A stretch of 44,024 nt of DNA, taken from the NCBI RefSeq assembly GCF_900240275.1, contig NZ_LT964761.1, forward strand, positions 1,092,211 through 1,136,234, read 5' to 3'. Positions 7,840 through 16,472 of the stretch are shown one piece after another. The first letter of the stretch is position 1, and every line of letters begins with the position of its first letter. The notes beneath the pieces are model-generated. The model had not been told where the DNA came from, searched no databases, and saw only the letters and a list, made by a program, of their open reading frames with translations. Made by a program: the position numbers and the translations under genes. The stretch comes from [Lactobacillus] timonensis. GTDB taxonomy: Bacteria > Bacillota > Bacilli > Lactobacillales > Lactobacillaceae.

Positions 7840-8586
7840 ATGACAGAAAAGACAACCTCACAAACTCAACAACTAGTAGCGTCATTGAAGAATAAGCACT
7901 GGGTCGACCTGACCCATACCTTTGGTCCGGATAGCCCCCGTTTTCCGTCATTTAAACCCGCAAAGTTTGACACAATTTTTACCCATGCCGATGGTTTCTT
8001 TGTTAAGGAATATACTTTTCCCGGGCAATATGGAACTCACATCGACCCACCAGTTCACTTTTACAAGGATGATGACCGCTACGTGGAGGATTTACCCCTT
8101 AAAGACCTGGTGCTCCCGTTAGTCGTTATTGACCACCATGAAGCGGCAACTGCTAATCCTGATGCAAGCCTGACGGTCAAGGACATTAAAGTCTGGGAGA
8201 AAAAACACGGGGCTATTCCAGCCGGATCGTTTGTCGCCTTGCGAACCGATTGGAGCAAGCGCTGGCCGTCCCAGGAAAAGTTTGAAAACAAGGATGCTAA
8301 CGGTCAGAACCATTACCCTGGCTGGTCACTCGACGCCCTGAAGTACATTTATGAAACCCGCCATGCCACCGCTAATGGGCATGAAACATTCGATACTGAT
8401 ACCGCGACGGAACAAGGTGACGGGCTGGTTGGTGAATACTACGTTTTGTCACACGGGCACTACCAGGTGGAATTGTTGGATAATCTTGATCAGGTGCCGG
8501 CAACCGGGGCCGTTATTAACATTTCCGTTGCCAAGCCGGAAAAGGCACCCGGTTTTCCGGTCCGCGCATACGCCATTTTTGATTAA
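7840..8586 (+). CDS. cyclase / kynurenine formamidase-like metal hydrolase
   Basis: A 248-residue cyclase-family protein, a fold that includes bacterial kynurenine formamidase and other metal-dependent amide hydrolases. The metal-binding signature GQYGTHIDPPVHF lies at about residues 65-77, and a downstream HGHYQVELLDN region supplies further active-site residues. WVDLTHTFGPDSPRFP near the N-terminus is also typical. I chose the ATG at 7840; a GTG nine nt upstream overlaps the ribosome site. It sits 20 nt after the MetE-like gene and is therefore under the Met T-box. The substrate is unknown; a link to methionine derivatives such as N-acyl or formyl compounds is only inference. Confidence 0.85.
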   Translation: MTEKTTSQTQQLVASLKNKHWVDLTHTFGPDSPRFPSFKPAKFDTIFTHADGFFVKEYTFPGQYGTHIDPPVHFYKDDDRYVEDLPLKDLVLPLVVIDHHEAATANPDASLTVKDIKVWEKKHGAIPAGSFVALRTDWSKRWPSQEKFENKDANGQNHYPGWSLDALKYIYETRHATANGHETFDTDTATEQGDGLVGEYYVLSHGHYQVELLDNLDQVPATGAVINISVAKPEKAPGFPVRAYAIFD

Positions 8587-8628
8587 GAAATAAGAAAATA
8601 CGTCAAGCTGCTAGAGAGAAGGAATAAA

Positions 8629-9955
8629 ATGGAAGAAGTTGAAACAGGAACACTCAAACGGTCCCTTTCTACCCGCGATCTGATTATTTACGGAGTGATT
8701 TTTATGATTCCGGTAGCGCCGGTCGCCTTCTACGGTTCATTTTTGAAGCCGGCGAATGGGATGGTCGCACTGGCTTACTTAGTCGGGATGATTGCAATGC
8801 TTTTTACCGGCTTCAGCTACGCAACGATGAGCCATCGTTATCCGTATTCCGGCTCGGTTTACACCTATGTTCAACAGGGAACCACCCCGGCACTGGGATT
8901 TCTTGGTGGCTGGGGAATTTGCCTGGATTACCTACTGATTCCTACCATTACTTACTTAATCAGTGCTTCATTTGGGCATGAACTGCTTCCGGCGGTGCCG
9001 GTTTGGGCGTGGATTACTTTTATTGCTGTGTTCAACACCATTATTAACCTGTTGGGGGGTCGACTTTGTATCTCGGTTGAGCTGGTTGCTATTCGGCCTT
9101 CAAGCACTGGTCTTAGCAGTCTTTATTTTCTTAACACTCCGTTTGACTCTCCTTGGTCAGGTCCATCCGACGAGCATCGCCTTTTATAACCCGACCCACT
9201 TTAACTTTTCGGGGGTGTTGCAGGCGACGGGCATTGTGATTGTTTCCTACCTGGGCTTTGATGCCATCAGCACGTTGGCAGAAGAGGCAACTGAGCCACG
9301 TCGTTCAGTCGGTCGAGCAATCATCGGTGCGATTGTGGGCATTGGGTCGCTATTTGTGATCACCACCTGGCTGGCCGGCTGGGTAGCACCGAATTACCTC
9401 TCATTAAATCCGGCGACGGCTTTTTCACAAATCATTAACCGGGTTGGGGGACCGGTACTGACGCGATTGACAGACATAGTAGTTGTCTTGTCATTTGGCC
9501 TAGCTGGTGGTCAGGAAGGACAGACGGCAGTGTCCCGCATTCTGTTCGCCATGGGTCGTGATGGGATCTTGCCACGGCAGTTTGCTTACCTTCACAAAAC
9601 TCGCCGCACTCCCTGGGTAGCGATTATCCTGGTTGGTGCTTTGTCATTAATCTTGTCACTAACCCTGACGCAAAATACTGTTTCTAACCTGGTAAGCTTT
9701 GGGGCACTCTTTGGCTTCCTCCTCCTCAACCTTAGTGTTATTTACCGTTTCTATCTGCGGGGAGAGAAGAACTTGTTGACGACGTTGAAGTACCTGTTAT
9801 CACCGCTAATTGGTTTTGCGGTTAGCTTGTGGATCTTCCTGAGTTTAGCCACTTCAGCCAAAATTGTGGGCGGTTTGTGGTTACTAGTTGGGTTCTTAAT
9901 CCTACTGGTAAAGACCAGAGGATTTCGTCAGCCGATACCGCGATTAGAGTTATAA
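8629..9955 (+). pseudogene. APC-family amino acid permease, frameshifted
   Basis: A multi-pass amino acid/polyamine permease split over two frames. The first part reads from the ATG at 8629 (ribosome site GAGAAGGAAT) through YPYSGSVYTYVQQG and GGWGICLDYLL to about 9055. There a run of six Gs (9054-9059) throws the frame; with five Gs the protein continues smoothly as INLLGVDFVSRLSWLLFG and on to the stop at 9955, giving about 441 residues, normal for the family. The second half has AISTLAEEATEPRR, the APC signature. It is the last gene of the Met T-box operon, so methionine or a derivative is a likely substrate. The shift could be real inactivation, slippage at the G tract or a sequencing error. 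Confidence 0.88.
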
Positions 9956-9959
9956 AAAC

Positions 9960-9990
9960 AAAGGGGCAACCTCAATTGGTTGTCCCTTTT
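9960..9990. terminator. bidirectional terminator
   Basis: Arms 9960-9971 and 9978-9989 pair over 12 bp with one wobble and a 6-nt loop, with four Ts on the right and a TTTGTTTTTATA tail in the leftward direction. It ends both the permease operon and the convergent phosphoesterase gene, whose stop codon lies inside it. Confidence 0.88.
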
Positions 9991-10828
9991 AAAGTTCGAT
10001 GATTTTTAAAGTCTGCCGCCACTGGTCAAAAAAGTTGTTGGCTTGCCATTCATTGGAGCGCTTATTACGGACACCAACAGCCTGATTATAGTAGCTTACT
10101 CCATGACGAGTAATAACGGGGTGCTGACCGTGGAGGTGACCAGAAAAGACTAGCTTAACAATTCCTGACTGTTCTAGTAAGTCACCAAGCTTGCTGCTGC
10201 CCATCATTGCGCGAAACATCTGGTAGAAATACTGCTGCCGGGGCGAGCTGACAAAGGATGGTTGGGGAGAGAGCAGTTCGGCGCGAGGGGCAAAATGGGT
10301 CAGGAAGATAACCTGCTTACCAGCTTGTCGCGCGTCATCAAGTTGCTTTTTCACCTGCTGCAGGACGTTAGCCATTTGTTGTTGATCGTCAAATGGCTGA
10401 TCGATCGCACTATCCAACCAGTAGGCATTCTTCCACTGGGCGACACGCCGTGGTTGATTGGCATAAGCGGAGAAAGAATAATCATACCAGCCGTTGTTGC
10501 CAATTACCCGCCACCTTGTTCCGGGCAAGTCAACAAATTGCTGGTGGAGGTAACCGGGGTCTGGGCAATGTTCCACTAGCTGATGGGGAGCGTTCTTCAG
10601 CATATCATGGTTGCCCGCAATAAAATAAGCAGCGGCGCGGGGACCGAGCAACTGACGCATGCGGGAAAAGTAATTGCGGGTCTGCTGGAAGTCGTTAAAG
10701 AGATCGCCACCAAAGAAATAGTAGCTGATATCGTGGCCAAGAAGCCAGTCCGACTGGAAGTTTAACGCCTTTTCAACGTCAATCCGGTTGACGTCGAGGT
10801 GGTTATCACTGCTAACGGCGATCTTCAT
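9989..10828 (-). CDS. calcineurin-like metallophosphoesterase
   Basis: A 279-residue cytoplasmic metallophosphoesterase. All family motifs are present in order: SDNHLD (Asp8, His10), GGDLFND (Asp42), GNHD, THFAPR and GHLHG near the C-terminus. These bind two metal ions. The substrate cannot be deduced; family members act on nucleotides, cyclic nucleotides, nucleic acids or proteins. Its ATG overlaps the last 17 nt of the upstream DNPH1-like nucleotide hydrolase gene, so the two are translationally coupled. This suggests a role in nucleotide turnover, which is inference. Confidence 0.9.
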   Translation of the reverse strand: MKIAVSSDNHLDVNRIDVEKALNFQSDWLLGHDISYYFFGGDLFNDFQQTRNYFSRMRQLLGPRAAAYFIAGNHDMLKNAPHQLVEHCPDPGYLHQQFVDLPGTRWRVIGNNGWYDYSFSAYANQPRRVAQWKNAYWLDSAIDQPFDDQQQMANVLQQVKKQLDDARQAGKQVIFLTHFAPRAELLSPQPSFVSSPRQQYFYQMFRAMMGSSKLGDLLEQSGIVKLVFSGHLHGQHPVITRHGVSYYNQAVGVRNKRSNEWQANNFFDQWRQTLKIIEL

Positions 10829-11270
10829 CTGACTGTGCCATTTCCCGGGAAAATTGTTGTAGTTGGTGGCTCAAAATCCGCTTTGCATCTTCAATGGAAG
10901 AATAGTAATTGATGTTGTTAAAGAACGTCGTACCGTTAATCATTGCTGATAAGCGGCTTTCTTTCTGACGGTGAAGAATAATTACGGGAGTGCCGATTTT
11001 TTCAGCGTAGGCCAGTTCGTAGCCAACTCCCAGGCTCGGCTGTGTAGTTTCGGCGATGACCACGTCGGCCTCTTCCAGAAATGAGACGTCGCGATCGCGA
11101 ATTTGCTTGTCAGACAACTTTTTCTCACCAGCGGCCGTTAGCTGGTCAGAACCGATGTGTTCAGTCAGGACTTGCTGGTGCTTGTTCATAATCAGAAAGT
11201 TAATCAGCTGGTGGTAAAGCTGACGATCCTGGCGACCGCCACGGATAGCGGCAGCAAAGTAAATTTTCAT
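10812..11270 (-). CDS. DNPH1/RCL-like 2'-deoxynucleoside 5'-phosphate N-hydrolase
   Basis: A 152-residue protein of the nucleoside 2-deoxyribosyltransferase superfamily. It resembles the DNPH1 (RCL) branch, which cleaves the N-glycosidic bond of deoxynucleoside monophosphates: IYFAAAIRGGRQDRQLY at the N-terminus, LTEHIG, ADVVIAETTQPSLGVGYE with the likely catalytic Glu85, and a downstream SAMINGTT segment. The ATG ending at 11270 has GGAGAG upstream; the open frame beyond it is not coding. It is the first gene of a pair with the metallophosphoesterase (17-nt overlap). The pair may cleanse nucleotides: base removal followed by dephosphorylation of the sugar phosphate would be a plausible two-step route. 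A plain nucleoside deoxyribosyltransferase is the alternative. Confidence 0.85.
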   Translation of the reverse strand: MKIYFAAAIRGGRQDRQLYHQLINFLIMNKHQQVLTEHIGSDQLTAAGEKKLSDKQIRDRDVSFLEEADVVIAETTQPSLGVGYELAYAEKIGTPVIILHRQKESRLSAMINGTTFFNNINYYSSIEDAKRILSHQLQQFSREMAQSDEDRR

Positions 11271-11330
11271 GATGTTTCTCTCCTTTTTGCGGCTTATTAT
11301 ACAACGAAAACAACATCGGCAGGTGATATT

Positions 11331-11339
11331 TGGTATGAT
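11331..11339 (+). promoter_or_regulatory. extended -10 promoter candidate
   Basis: TGGTATGAT about 32 nt before the ATG at 11371; no convincing -35 was found. Confidence 0.4.
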
Positions 11340-11370
11340 AGTCGCAGCAATAAAGTATAGGTGGTACAAC

Positions 11371-12270
11371 ATGACTCAATTGAACCATTTTTCGTTAGAT
11401 GTGCAAAAGAAACTGCAAAACTATGTTTACGCGTTAATTGATCCACGCCCGGATAAGCAGCATGCATTAAAAGGGACCGTCTTTTATATTGGTCGGGGCA
11501 ATGGCGACCGGGTCTTTCAACACGAGGCCGAGGCTCACAGGGGAAAGGCTCATGGTGAATATGCGAAGCTGGAACGTATTTTGGCGATTGAACGGGACGG
11601 CTACCACGTGAAGAGAATGATTATTTCGTGGGGGCTGACCACGAGCGAGGCCCAGGTGGTTGAGGGAGCAATGATCGACTTCCTAAAAATTCTGGATCAG
11701 GGCAGCTATGGCGCTGTTTGGAACAACAGGATGCCCGGATACCACAATGACGATCAGGACCAAGCCCACCTACCATATTCAACAGTCGAAGAGATTAATG
11801 ATCGACTAGCCATGCCGCCTGTCTCACTACAGGACTTAAAAGACCAGCATATTGGTTTAGTGACTCTCGGCGGCTCAAGCGATCCGCAAGATGCTAATAA
11901 CTATCAGCTTCTTGGTAGGGCGGCCTTTAATTCCGATAAGGTAGCCCGCCGTTCTTTTGGGAACTGGGTAATTGGTAAAAATGAAGATAAAATTAAGTAC
12001 CTCTTGGTTGTGACCCATGGTGATTACGTGATCGTCGGCGCTTTCCGGATTGTTAAGCCTGGCAACATTATTGACAATCCGGTGAAATACCAGCGACGCA
12101 AGATCTACTGGCGTGATTCGCCGACCGAAAAAGGGCAACCACTGGCAACCAACGATTATGTTCAACCGGTCACAGAGATTAACGGTATTAAAGTAGGACC
12201 AAATATGCGTCTTACTGACGTTTGGTTCAACGCCCAGCAGTCCGGCCTCAATGTCGTTGATAATAAGTAA
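11371..12270 (+). CDS. GIY-YIG-like (COG3680/LEM-3-type) domain protein
   Basis: A 299-residue cytoplasmic protein. The N-terminal domain reads YVYALIDPRP, then VFYIGRGNGDRVFQH (about 37-51), the YVY...YIG pattern of the GIY-YIG nuclease superfamily in the variant seen in uncharacterised COG3680 proteins and eukaryotic LEM-3-like nucleases. An Arg/His-rich turn and QVVEGAMIDFL (possible metal-binding Glu) follow. The C-terminal half (about 160-299) has no domain I can name; it contains YLLVVTHGDYVIVGAFRIV and may bind substrate. AGGTGG precedes the ATG. It stands alone between divergent genes. Whether it is an active nuclease is uncertain. Confidence 0.72.
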   Translation: MTQLNHFSLDVQKKLQNYVYALIDPRPDKQHALKGTVFYIGRGNGDRVFQHEAEAHRGKAHGEYAKLERILAIERDGYHVKRMIISWGLTTSEAQVVEGAMIDFLKILDQGSYGAVWNNRMPGYHNDDQDQAHLPYSTVEEINDRLAMPPVSLQDLKDQHIGLVTLGGSSDPQDANNYQLLGRAAFNSDKVARRSFGNWVIGKNEDKIKYLLVVTHGDYVIVGAFRIVKPGNIIDNPVKYQRRKIYWRDSPTEKGQPLATNDYVQPVTEINGIKVGPNMRLTDVWFNAQQSGLNVVDNK

Positions 12271-12351
12271 GTGCTAACCATGAATTCAAAATGCTTGGTT
12301 ATGCATAGGGGTTGACAATTAACCGCTATCAGTGCAACTTATCCGAAGAAC

Positions 12352-12371
12352 TTTGATCACTATTGATCAAA
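12352..12371. promoter_or_regulatory. perfect 8-bp inverted repeat upstream of the MFS gene
   Basis: TTTGATCA at 12352-12359 and TGATCAAA at 12364-12371 with a 4-nt spacer. A possible -35 TTGATC lies within it and TTATAT follows 16 bp later, about 30 bp before the MFS start, so an operator is likely. A consensus-like TTGACA also lies at 12312-12317, without a clear -10. Confidence 0.5.
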
Positions 12372-12400
12372 CTATTATATTCAAGGAGCGACCGGATACT

Positions 12401-13614
12401 ATGAGCAAGAAGCATTCGATGATAACGAAGCTGGCTTTCCTGTCGGTTTCATTGATGGTGACTAGTGCTTATGCCATTCAAGGCTCACTGCCGCAGTTAA
12501 AAGCAGCAATGCACATCACCCAGACGCAGTCGGAATACTTAGTCACGACGCCGTCATTTGCTGTGATGATTTTCGTGGTGCTCTCACCGTTGATTCAGCA
12601 ATGGTTCCATATTTCGGATAAGAAGATCATTATGGCCGGGGTCACGATCGTCGGCTTGGCCGGGATTGTCCCGATGTTTGTTGATAACTACACGACCATC
12701 CTGTTGTCGCGTTTGATTTTAGGCGCTGGTTACGGTCTTTATAATTCGCAGGCCATCTCCGTTATTTCGGTATGGTACGATGGACAGGAGCGGGCACAAA
12801 TGCTCGGTTGGCGGGCTGCCGCCGAACAAGTCGGCCAGGCGTTGACGCTAACGATTGCCGGACTCCTACTGAGCTACCTGGGCTGGCGGTCGTCGTTTGC
12901 GGTATACTTCCTGGCTTTTGCAGTGCTTTTCTTCTTTGCACTGCGTGTGCCGGAAGAAAGTCAAGCACAAGACGACCATGTGGATGAAGACAACCTTGCA
13001 GAAGAATTAACCGACGAAAACGGACCAATTACAAAGATTAGTCCGGTGGTTGGTCTGCTAGTGTTATTCGCGTTCCTGCTGGTCGTTGACTATGTCGGGA
13101 TGGAGAACCGTTTTCCGGGCTTGGCCGTTGCCATCAACGGTGAGCACTACACGGGAGCTTCGATGTTTTTGTCCCTGATGCTGATCGGTGCCACTCTCGG
13201 GGGATTACCTACGGGTGGATACAGGACCGACTCGGTTTTGGGACCGTTTATCTCGGCTTGGGACTGATGGCACTGGCTAACTTCCTGTTCGGCTTTGCAG
13301 GGGACAACTACTGGTTGATGGTTCTCGGCCTACTGTTAATCGGGTTCCCGCTGCAGCTGGTGTCACCACTGATTTTCAACCTGTTACCTGATTTGGCGCC
13401 AGCTGACCGGCAGCCACTGGTAACGTCACTGTGTTTGATCGGGTTTAACTTCGGCTCCTTCTTCTCGCCGACGATTGCCGAATGGACTAATCATTTGACT
13501 GGCAAGCCGATGAGCGGAATGGGATTAGCTGCACCGTTCCCGATTTACGGGGTGGTCTTGTTGCTGATTGCCTTGATTATTTTCTTGGCAACCCGCCGCC
13601 ACGCCACTAAGTAA
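12401..13614 (+). pseudogene. MFS transporter, frameshifted
   Basis: A 12-helix major facilitator read in two frames. The first part starts at the ATG after AAGGAGCG (12401) and runs to about 13207 with typical MFS features, including SRLILGAGYGLYNSQ and a charged loop rich in Asp/Glu at about residues 190-215. One base appears missing near 13208: from 13210 the other frame gives YGWIQDRLGFGTVYLGLGLM, the expected second MFS motif-A loop, and continues to the stop at 13614. The corrected protein would be about 404 residues. It lies 53 bp before sucrose phosphorylase, so it may be the sugar carrier for that enzyme; other substrates are possible. Sequencing error has not been excluded. Confidence 0.85.
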
Positions 13615-13667
13615 TGTTGTTTGTCGTGATTTGTCATTATTAATTATTTCCGAGGAGGATTTTAACC

Positions 13668-15125
13668 ATGCCAATTCAAAACAAAGCAATGCTCATTACC
13701 TACTCTGATTCAATGGGTAAGAATGTTAAGGAAACCCACGAAGTACTGAATAAGTATATTGGGGATGCGATCGGTGGTGTGCACCTGCTACCGTTCTTCC
13801 CGTCAACCGGGGACCGTGGTTTTGCCCCTTACCGTTACGACGTTGTGGATCCTGCTTTTGGGGACTGGTCAGACGTTGAAGCATTAGGTGAAGACTACTA
13901 CCTGATGTTCGACTTCATGATCAACCACATTTCAAAGAAGTCAGAGATGTACCAGGACTTCAAGGCTAAGCACGATGATTCCAAGTACAATGACTTCTTT
14001 ATCCGCTGGGAAAAGTTCTGGGAAAAGGCTGGCGAAGGGCGGCCAACTCAGCATGATATTGATATGATCTACAAGCGGAAGGACAAGGCTCCTGAGCAGG
14101 AAATCGACTTTGCCGACGGAACGACGGAACACCTGTGGAATACTTTTGGCGAAGAGCAGATTGATATTAACGTGAAGAGCAAGGTGGCTAACGAGTTCTT
14201 CAAGGAAACACTGATCGACATGATTAAGCACGGGGCCGACATGATCCGTCTGGACGCCTTTGCTTACGCGGTTAAGAAGGTCGGCACTAACGACTTCTTC
14301 GTTGAACCAGAAATTTGGGACCTGCTGAACAAGGTTCAAGATATCCTGGCACCATACAAGGCAATCATTCTGCCAGAAATTCACGAACACTACACTATTC
14401 CGCAGAAGATCTCGCAACACAACTTCTTTATCTACGACTTCACTTTACCAATGACCACCCTCTACACTCTGTACTCCGGAAAGACCAACCGGTTAGCTAA
14501 GTGGTTGAAGATGAGCCCGATGAAGCAGTTTACCACCCTCGACACCCACGACGGGATTGGGGTAGTGGATGCGAAGGATATTCTGACTGACGACGAAATT
14601 GAGTATGCTTCTAACGAGCTCTACAAGGTCGGGGCCAACGTTAAGCGGAAGTACTCCAGTGCTGAATACAACAACCTGGATATTTACCAGATTAACTCGA
14701 CTTACTATTCAGCTCTGGGTGACAACGACAAGGCTTACTTGCTGGCCCGGGCATTCCAGATCTTTGCTCCTGGTATTCCAATGGTTTACTATGTTGGTTT
14801 ACTAGCCGGAACCAATGACCTGGAGCTGCTGGAAAAGACCAAGGAAGGGCGAAACATCAACCGTCACTACTACAGCAAGGAAGAAGTGTCCGAGGAAGTT
14901 CAACGGCCAGTGGTTAAGAACTTGCTGAATCTGTTGTCGTGGCGTAACAAGTTTGCAGCCTTTGACCTCGACGGTTCCATCAAGGTTGAAACGCCATCTG
15001 AGACGACGATCAAGATCACTCGCCAAGATAAAGATGGCAACAACGTCGCTGTCCTGGACGCTGACGCTGCTAACAAGACCTTCACGATTACCGCTAACGG
15101 TGAAACCGTGATGGAACAAAAGTAA
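13668..15125 (+). CDS. gtfA: sucrose phosphorylase (GH13)
   Basis: A 485-residue cytoplasmic enzyme that splits sucrose with phosphate into glucose-1-phosphate and fructose. Catalytic residues are readable: nucleophile Asp196 in [10 protein letters not shown], acid/base Glu237 in LPEIHEHY and transition-state Asp295 in LDTHDGIG. The N-terminal [19 protein letters not shown] is characteristic of GH13 subfamily 18. The length is typical for sucrose phosphorylases. A GAGGAGG site precedes the ATG. It lies just downstream of the frameshifted MFS gene and was probably co-transcribed with it. Energy is saved because glucose-1-phosphate needs no ATP; the fructose could go to the ROK kinase at 5423. 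Related glucosylglycerate or sucrose-6-phosphate phosphorylase activity is less likely. Confidence 0.93.
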   Translation: MPIQNKAMLITYSDSMGKNVKETHEVLNKYIGDAIGGVHLLPFFPSTGDRGFAPYRYDVVDPAFGDWSDVEALGEDYYLMFDFMINHISKKSEMYQDFKAKHDDSKYNDFFIRWEKFWEKAGEGRPTQHDIDMIYKRKDKAPEQEIDFADGTTEHLWNTFGEEQIDINVKSKVANEFFKETLIDMIKHGADMIRLDAFAYAVKKVGTNDFFVEPEIWDLLNKVQDILAPYKAIILPEIHEHYTIPQKISQHNFFIYDFTLPMTTLYTLYSGKTNRLAKWLKMSPMKQFTTLDTHDGIGVVDAKDILTDDEIEYASNELYKVGANVKRKYSSAEYNNLDIYQINSTYYSALGDNDKAYLLARAFQIFAPGIPMVYYVGLLAGTNDLELLEKTKEGRNINRHYYSKEEVSEEVQRPVVKNLLNLLSWRNKFAAFDLDGSIKVETPSETTIKITRQDKDGNNVAVLDADAANKTFTITANGETVMEQK

Positions 15126-15142
15126 TTTATTACGAAGACGAT

Positions 15143-15179
15143 AAAATCCCCGTGGCGAAACGTACGCCACGGGGATTTT
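15143..15179. terminator. strong bidirectional terminator
   Basis: Perfect 15-bp arms 15143-15157 and 15165-15179 with a 7-nt loop; the arms begin AAAA and end TTTT, so it serves both gtfA and the convergent dehydrogenase gene. Confidence 0.92.
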
Positions 15180-15203
15180 GCGATGTTATGTCAATCAAAT
15201 CAA

Positions 15204-16223
15204 CTAGGCGTTTTCACCGCCGACCTTGACAATGGCCTTGGTAACGCCAGTTAACTTGCCGCTCACGAAGTCTTCGACCTCACTTAAGTCGAGTTCGTGA
15301 GACATCAGCGGAAGGGGATCAACATCACCTGACTGGAGAAGACCGATGGAATCTTCGAAGGTGTAAGGGTTGATGAATGAACCCTGGATTTTCAGCTGCT
15401 TTTGGAAGATCTTGTAGGAGTTAATCGTAAAGGTGGAGTCTGGGTTGCCAACACCAAACATCAGTACCTGACCGCCACGACGAGCAGCTTCAACTGCCTG
15501 TTCCTGAGTTGCAGCCAGGCCGACAGCTTCGATCACGATGTCATACGATTCTGCTTTGATATCTTCTGGGTGAGTCTTGTTGTTGACTACCTGGAAGCCA
15601 AACTTATCGTGGAGCATGTCGAGCTTTTTCTGGTTGCGGGCCGCCATTGTGACTTCACGAACACCACTGGACTGCAGGATCTGTCCCATCAGGATCCCTT
15701 CAAAACCGGCCCCAATGATCAGGGCATTTTGGTAGGGGTGGAGTTCCAATAAGTCAATGGCGTGCATTGCACATGAAATGGGTTCGATAACGGCTGCAGC
15801 TTTCAGCGAAACGTTGTCAGGAATGTGGTAAACCACTTCGGCTGGCGCGGTAAAGAATTCCTCAAAGCCCCCGTCGCGGGTGACACCGACAGCATCAAGG
15901 TGTTCACAGAACTCTGGACGGGAAGTCCGGCAGTAGAAGCAATTGTGACAGTAGATATTTGGGTCGATGCTGACACGGTCACCCGGTTTAAAGCCGGTAA
16001 CAGCTGAACCAACGGCGGCAACCACCCCGGAATTTTCGTGACCCAGGACAATTGGCGGAACGGCGTCAGCTGACCCCGGTAAACCATTATAGAGTCCCTT
16101 GTCGGTCCCACAAATCCCAGCGTAGGCGGTGTGAATCAGCACTTCATTCGGCTTCGGCGTTGGTTTGGGGTAATCCGTTTGGACTTCCATTTTTTTGACG
16201 CCAGTCATGACTAAAGCTTTCAT
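15204..16223 (-). CDS. zinc-dependent medium-chain alcohol/polyol dehydrogenase
   Basis: A 339-residue NAD(P)-dependent dehydrogenase. Catalytic zinc ligands are Cys38 (GICGTD) and His62-Glu63 (GHENSG); the structural zinc site is Cys92, 95, 98 and 106. The Rossmann motif is IIGAGFEG (about 174-181), slightly unusual because the common Pro-Ile of GAGPIG is replaced by Phe-Glu. It resembles sorbitol/threonine/L-iditol-type dehydrogenases, so a sugar alcohol or sugar acid is a reasonable substrate. The ATG ending at 16223 follows AAAGGAGG. It is a single gene; a LacI-type palindrome lies about 180 bp upstream, close to the divergent SemiSWEET gene. Confidence 0.9.
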   Translation of the reverse strand: MKALVMTGVKKMEVQTDYPKPTPKPNEVLIHTAYAGICGTDKGLYNGLPGSADAVPPIVLGHENSGVVAAVGSAVTGFKPGDRVSIDPNIYCHNCFYCRTSRPEFCEHLDAVGVTRDGGFEEFFTAPAEVVYHIPDNVSLKAAAVIEPISCAMHAIDLLELHPYQNALIIGAGFEGILMGQILQSSGVREVTMAARNQKKLDMLHDKFGFQVVNNKTHPEDIKAESYDIVIEAVGLAATQEQAVEAARRGGQVLMFGVGNPDSTFTINSYKIFQKQLKIQGSFINPYTFEDSIGLLQSGDVDPLPLMSHELDLSEVEDFVSGKLTGVTKAIVKVGGENA

Positions 16224-16403
16224 CAAAATTCCTCCTTTGATTACAGATAGCAACGTTGTTGATCAGTAACTTAATTAATCGTTAGTGATCATCCATTAGT
16301 GACAACTAAGAGACCTATGACTAAGCCTCGTCCAGTAAGCAGGACCGTGGTTTTCGGCCACTTACTTTCTTCAAAAACATCGTACATTCTGAACTTTAAC
16401 GTG

Positions 16404-16415
16404 TCAACCGGTTGA
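16404..16415. promoter_or_regulatory. 12-bp palindrome, probable LacI-family operator
   Basis: TCAACCGGTTGA is a perfect palindrome with a central CG, as in many LacI/GalR operators. It lies in the 249-bp gap between the divergent dehydrogenase and SemiSWEET genes, about 58 bp before the latter. The rest of this gap shows no gene, only a weak imperfect hairpin near 16334-16366. Confidence 0.55.
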
Positions 16416-16472
16416 ATATCGTGATGACTGGTCTTATCATGGCTTCCGAGATTGGGAAGGGGAGGAATGACG

